The translations under genes and the position numbers were made by a program. Below the pieces are notes generated by a model. The model was not told where the DNA came from. It made no database searches and saw nothing but the letters and a program-made list of their open reading frames with translations. This document shows, one piece after another, positions 63,909 to 64,000 of a stretch of 64,000 nt of DNA. The stretch is from contig NZ_QTVG01000010.1 in NCBI RefSeq assembly GCF_003460505.1, positions 1-64,000 of the forward strand. The letters are read 5' to 3'. Positions within the stretch are counted from its first letter, which is position 1. Each line of letters opens with the position of its first letter. This DNA is from Eubacterium sp. AF36-5BH (GTDB lineage: Bacteria; Bacillota; Clostridia; Lachnospirales; Lachnospiraceae).

Positions 63909-64000
63909 ATGAGAAAAATATGGAAACAGCTAATAAGTATTTCAATGTCTTTAATAATGGCATTAGGAAGCAATGTGGTAATGACTCAGACGGCTTATGC
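63909..64000 (+). CDS. start of a secreted protein (runs off the window)
   Basis: Thirty-one codons begin with AAAGGAGG six bases before the ATG. MRKIWKQLISIS followed by a hydrophobic stretch and MTQTAYA looks like a signal peptide with an A-x-A cleavage site. The mature protein is outside the window, so nothing more can be said. It lies behind the structured leader and the Agr-like kinase pair, which could control it. Confidence 0.75.
   Translation, partial: MRKIWKQLISISMSLIMALGSNVVMTQTAY

Overview
The window reads as a low-GC, anaerobic Firmicute, most likely a gut-type Lachnospiraceae (class Clostridia). The basis is AT-rich coding sequence with strong GGAGG-type ribosome binding sites, a CD1871A-type CXXC mini-protein, ApbE/NusG-II/Gx-transporter genes, GHKL/LytTR two-component genes and Lys/Thr-rich secreted proteins. 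This placement is inference; no rRNA or other taxonomic marker is present.

Layout. 1-4.7 kb: an IS256-type transposase tail, then an OmpR-type two-component system divergent from a redox trio (CXXC mini-protein, polyferredoxin membrane protein, TlpA-like thioredoxin lipoprotein). 4.7-10.2 kb: an accessory patch with mobile-element debris, two GNAT acetyltransferases, two adjacent MATE efflux genes of visibly higher GC, and truncated LysR and LysE genes. 10.9-18.6 kb: a compact cohesin-dockerin cluster (membrane-anchored cohesin, 1801-residue protein with an N-terminal dockerin, cohesin with SH3b domains). 18.7-25 kb: a thiE fragment, a double-protease surface protein, an epimerase fragment, a Gfo/Idh/MocA oxidoreductase and an RpiR regulator. 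25-33.6 kb: an SGNH hydrolase, a fluoride riboswitch with a CLC-F type transporter, a decayed secreted protein, an LRR protein, an apbE cluster with a broken ferredoxin gene, and an Rpn-type nuclease pseudogene. 33.6-38.3 kb: two WYL regulators, RtcB and a dGTPase-like HD protein. 38.5-50.7 kb: a secreted-protein region with GH16 and GH64 beta-1,3-glucanases, a Big2-type protein, a Lon-like AAA+ ATPase without protease domain and a beta-helix surface protein. 50.7-61.5 kb: TSUP transporter, HD hydrolase, histidinol-phosphatase-like PHP protein, M18 aminopeptidase, DUF1275 protein, ThrE exporter with an unknown partner, LysR, an NSS-family transporter and a GNAT. 61.5-64 kb: an Agr-like LytTR/GHKL pair, then a highly structured leader and the start of a secreted protein running off the window.

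How the parts fit. The strongest systems are the self-contained cohesin/dockerin module (one dockerin protein without its own anchor, between two cohesins with different anchors) and the GH16+GH64 pair for extracellular beta-1,3-glucan breakdown. Three secreted proteins (protease, GH16, beta-helix) share one C-terminal plan: Thr-rich linker plus a very basic FN3-like domain. This suggests a common way of sticking to the cell surface.

Non-coding structure is rich: a fluoride riboswitch with overlapping terminator, a candidate attenuator before the MATE genes, two arrays with the same 33-bp period, a 15-bp inverted repeat before rtcB, a three-way-junction-like element with two covarying hairpins at the right end, and three genes whose Shine-Dalgarno and start codon are separated by a hairpin. 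No CRISPR array, rRNA or tRNA was seen.
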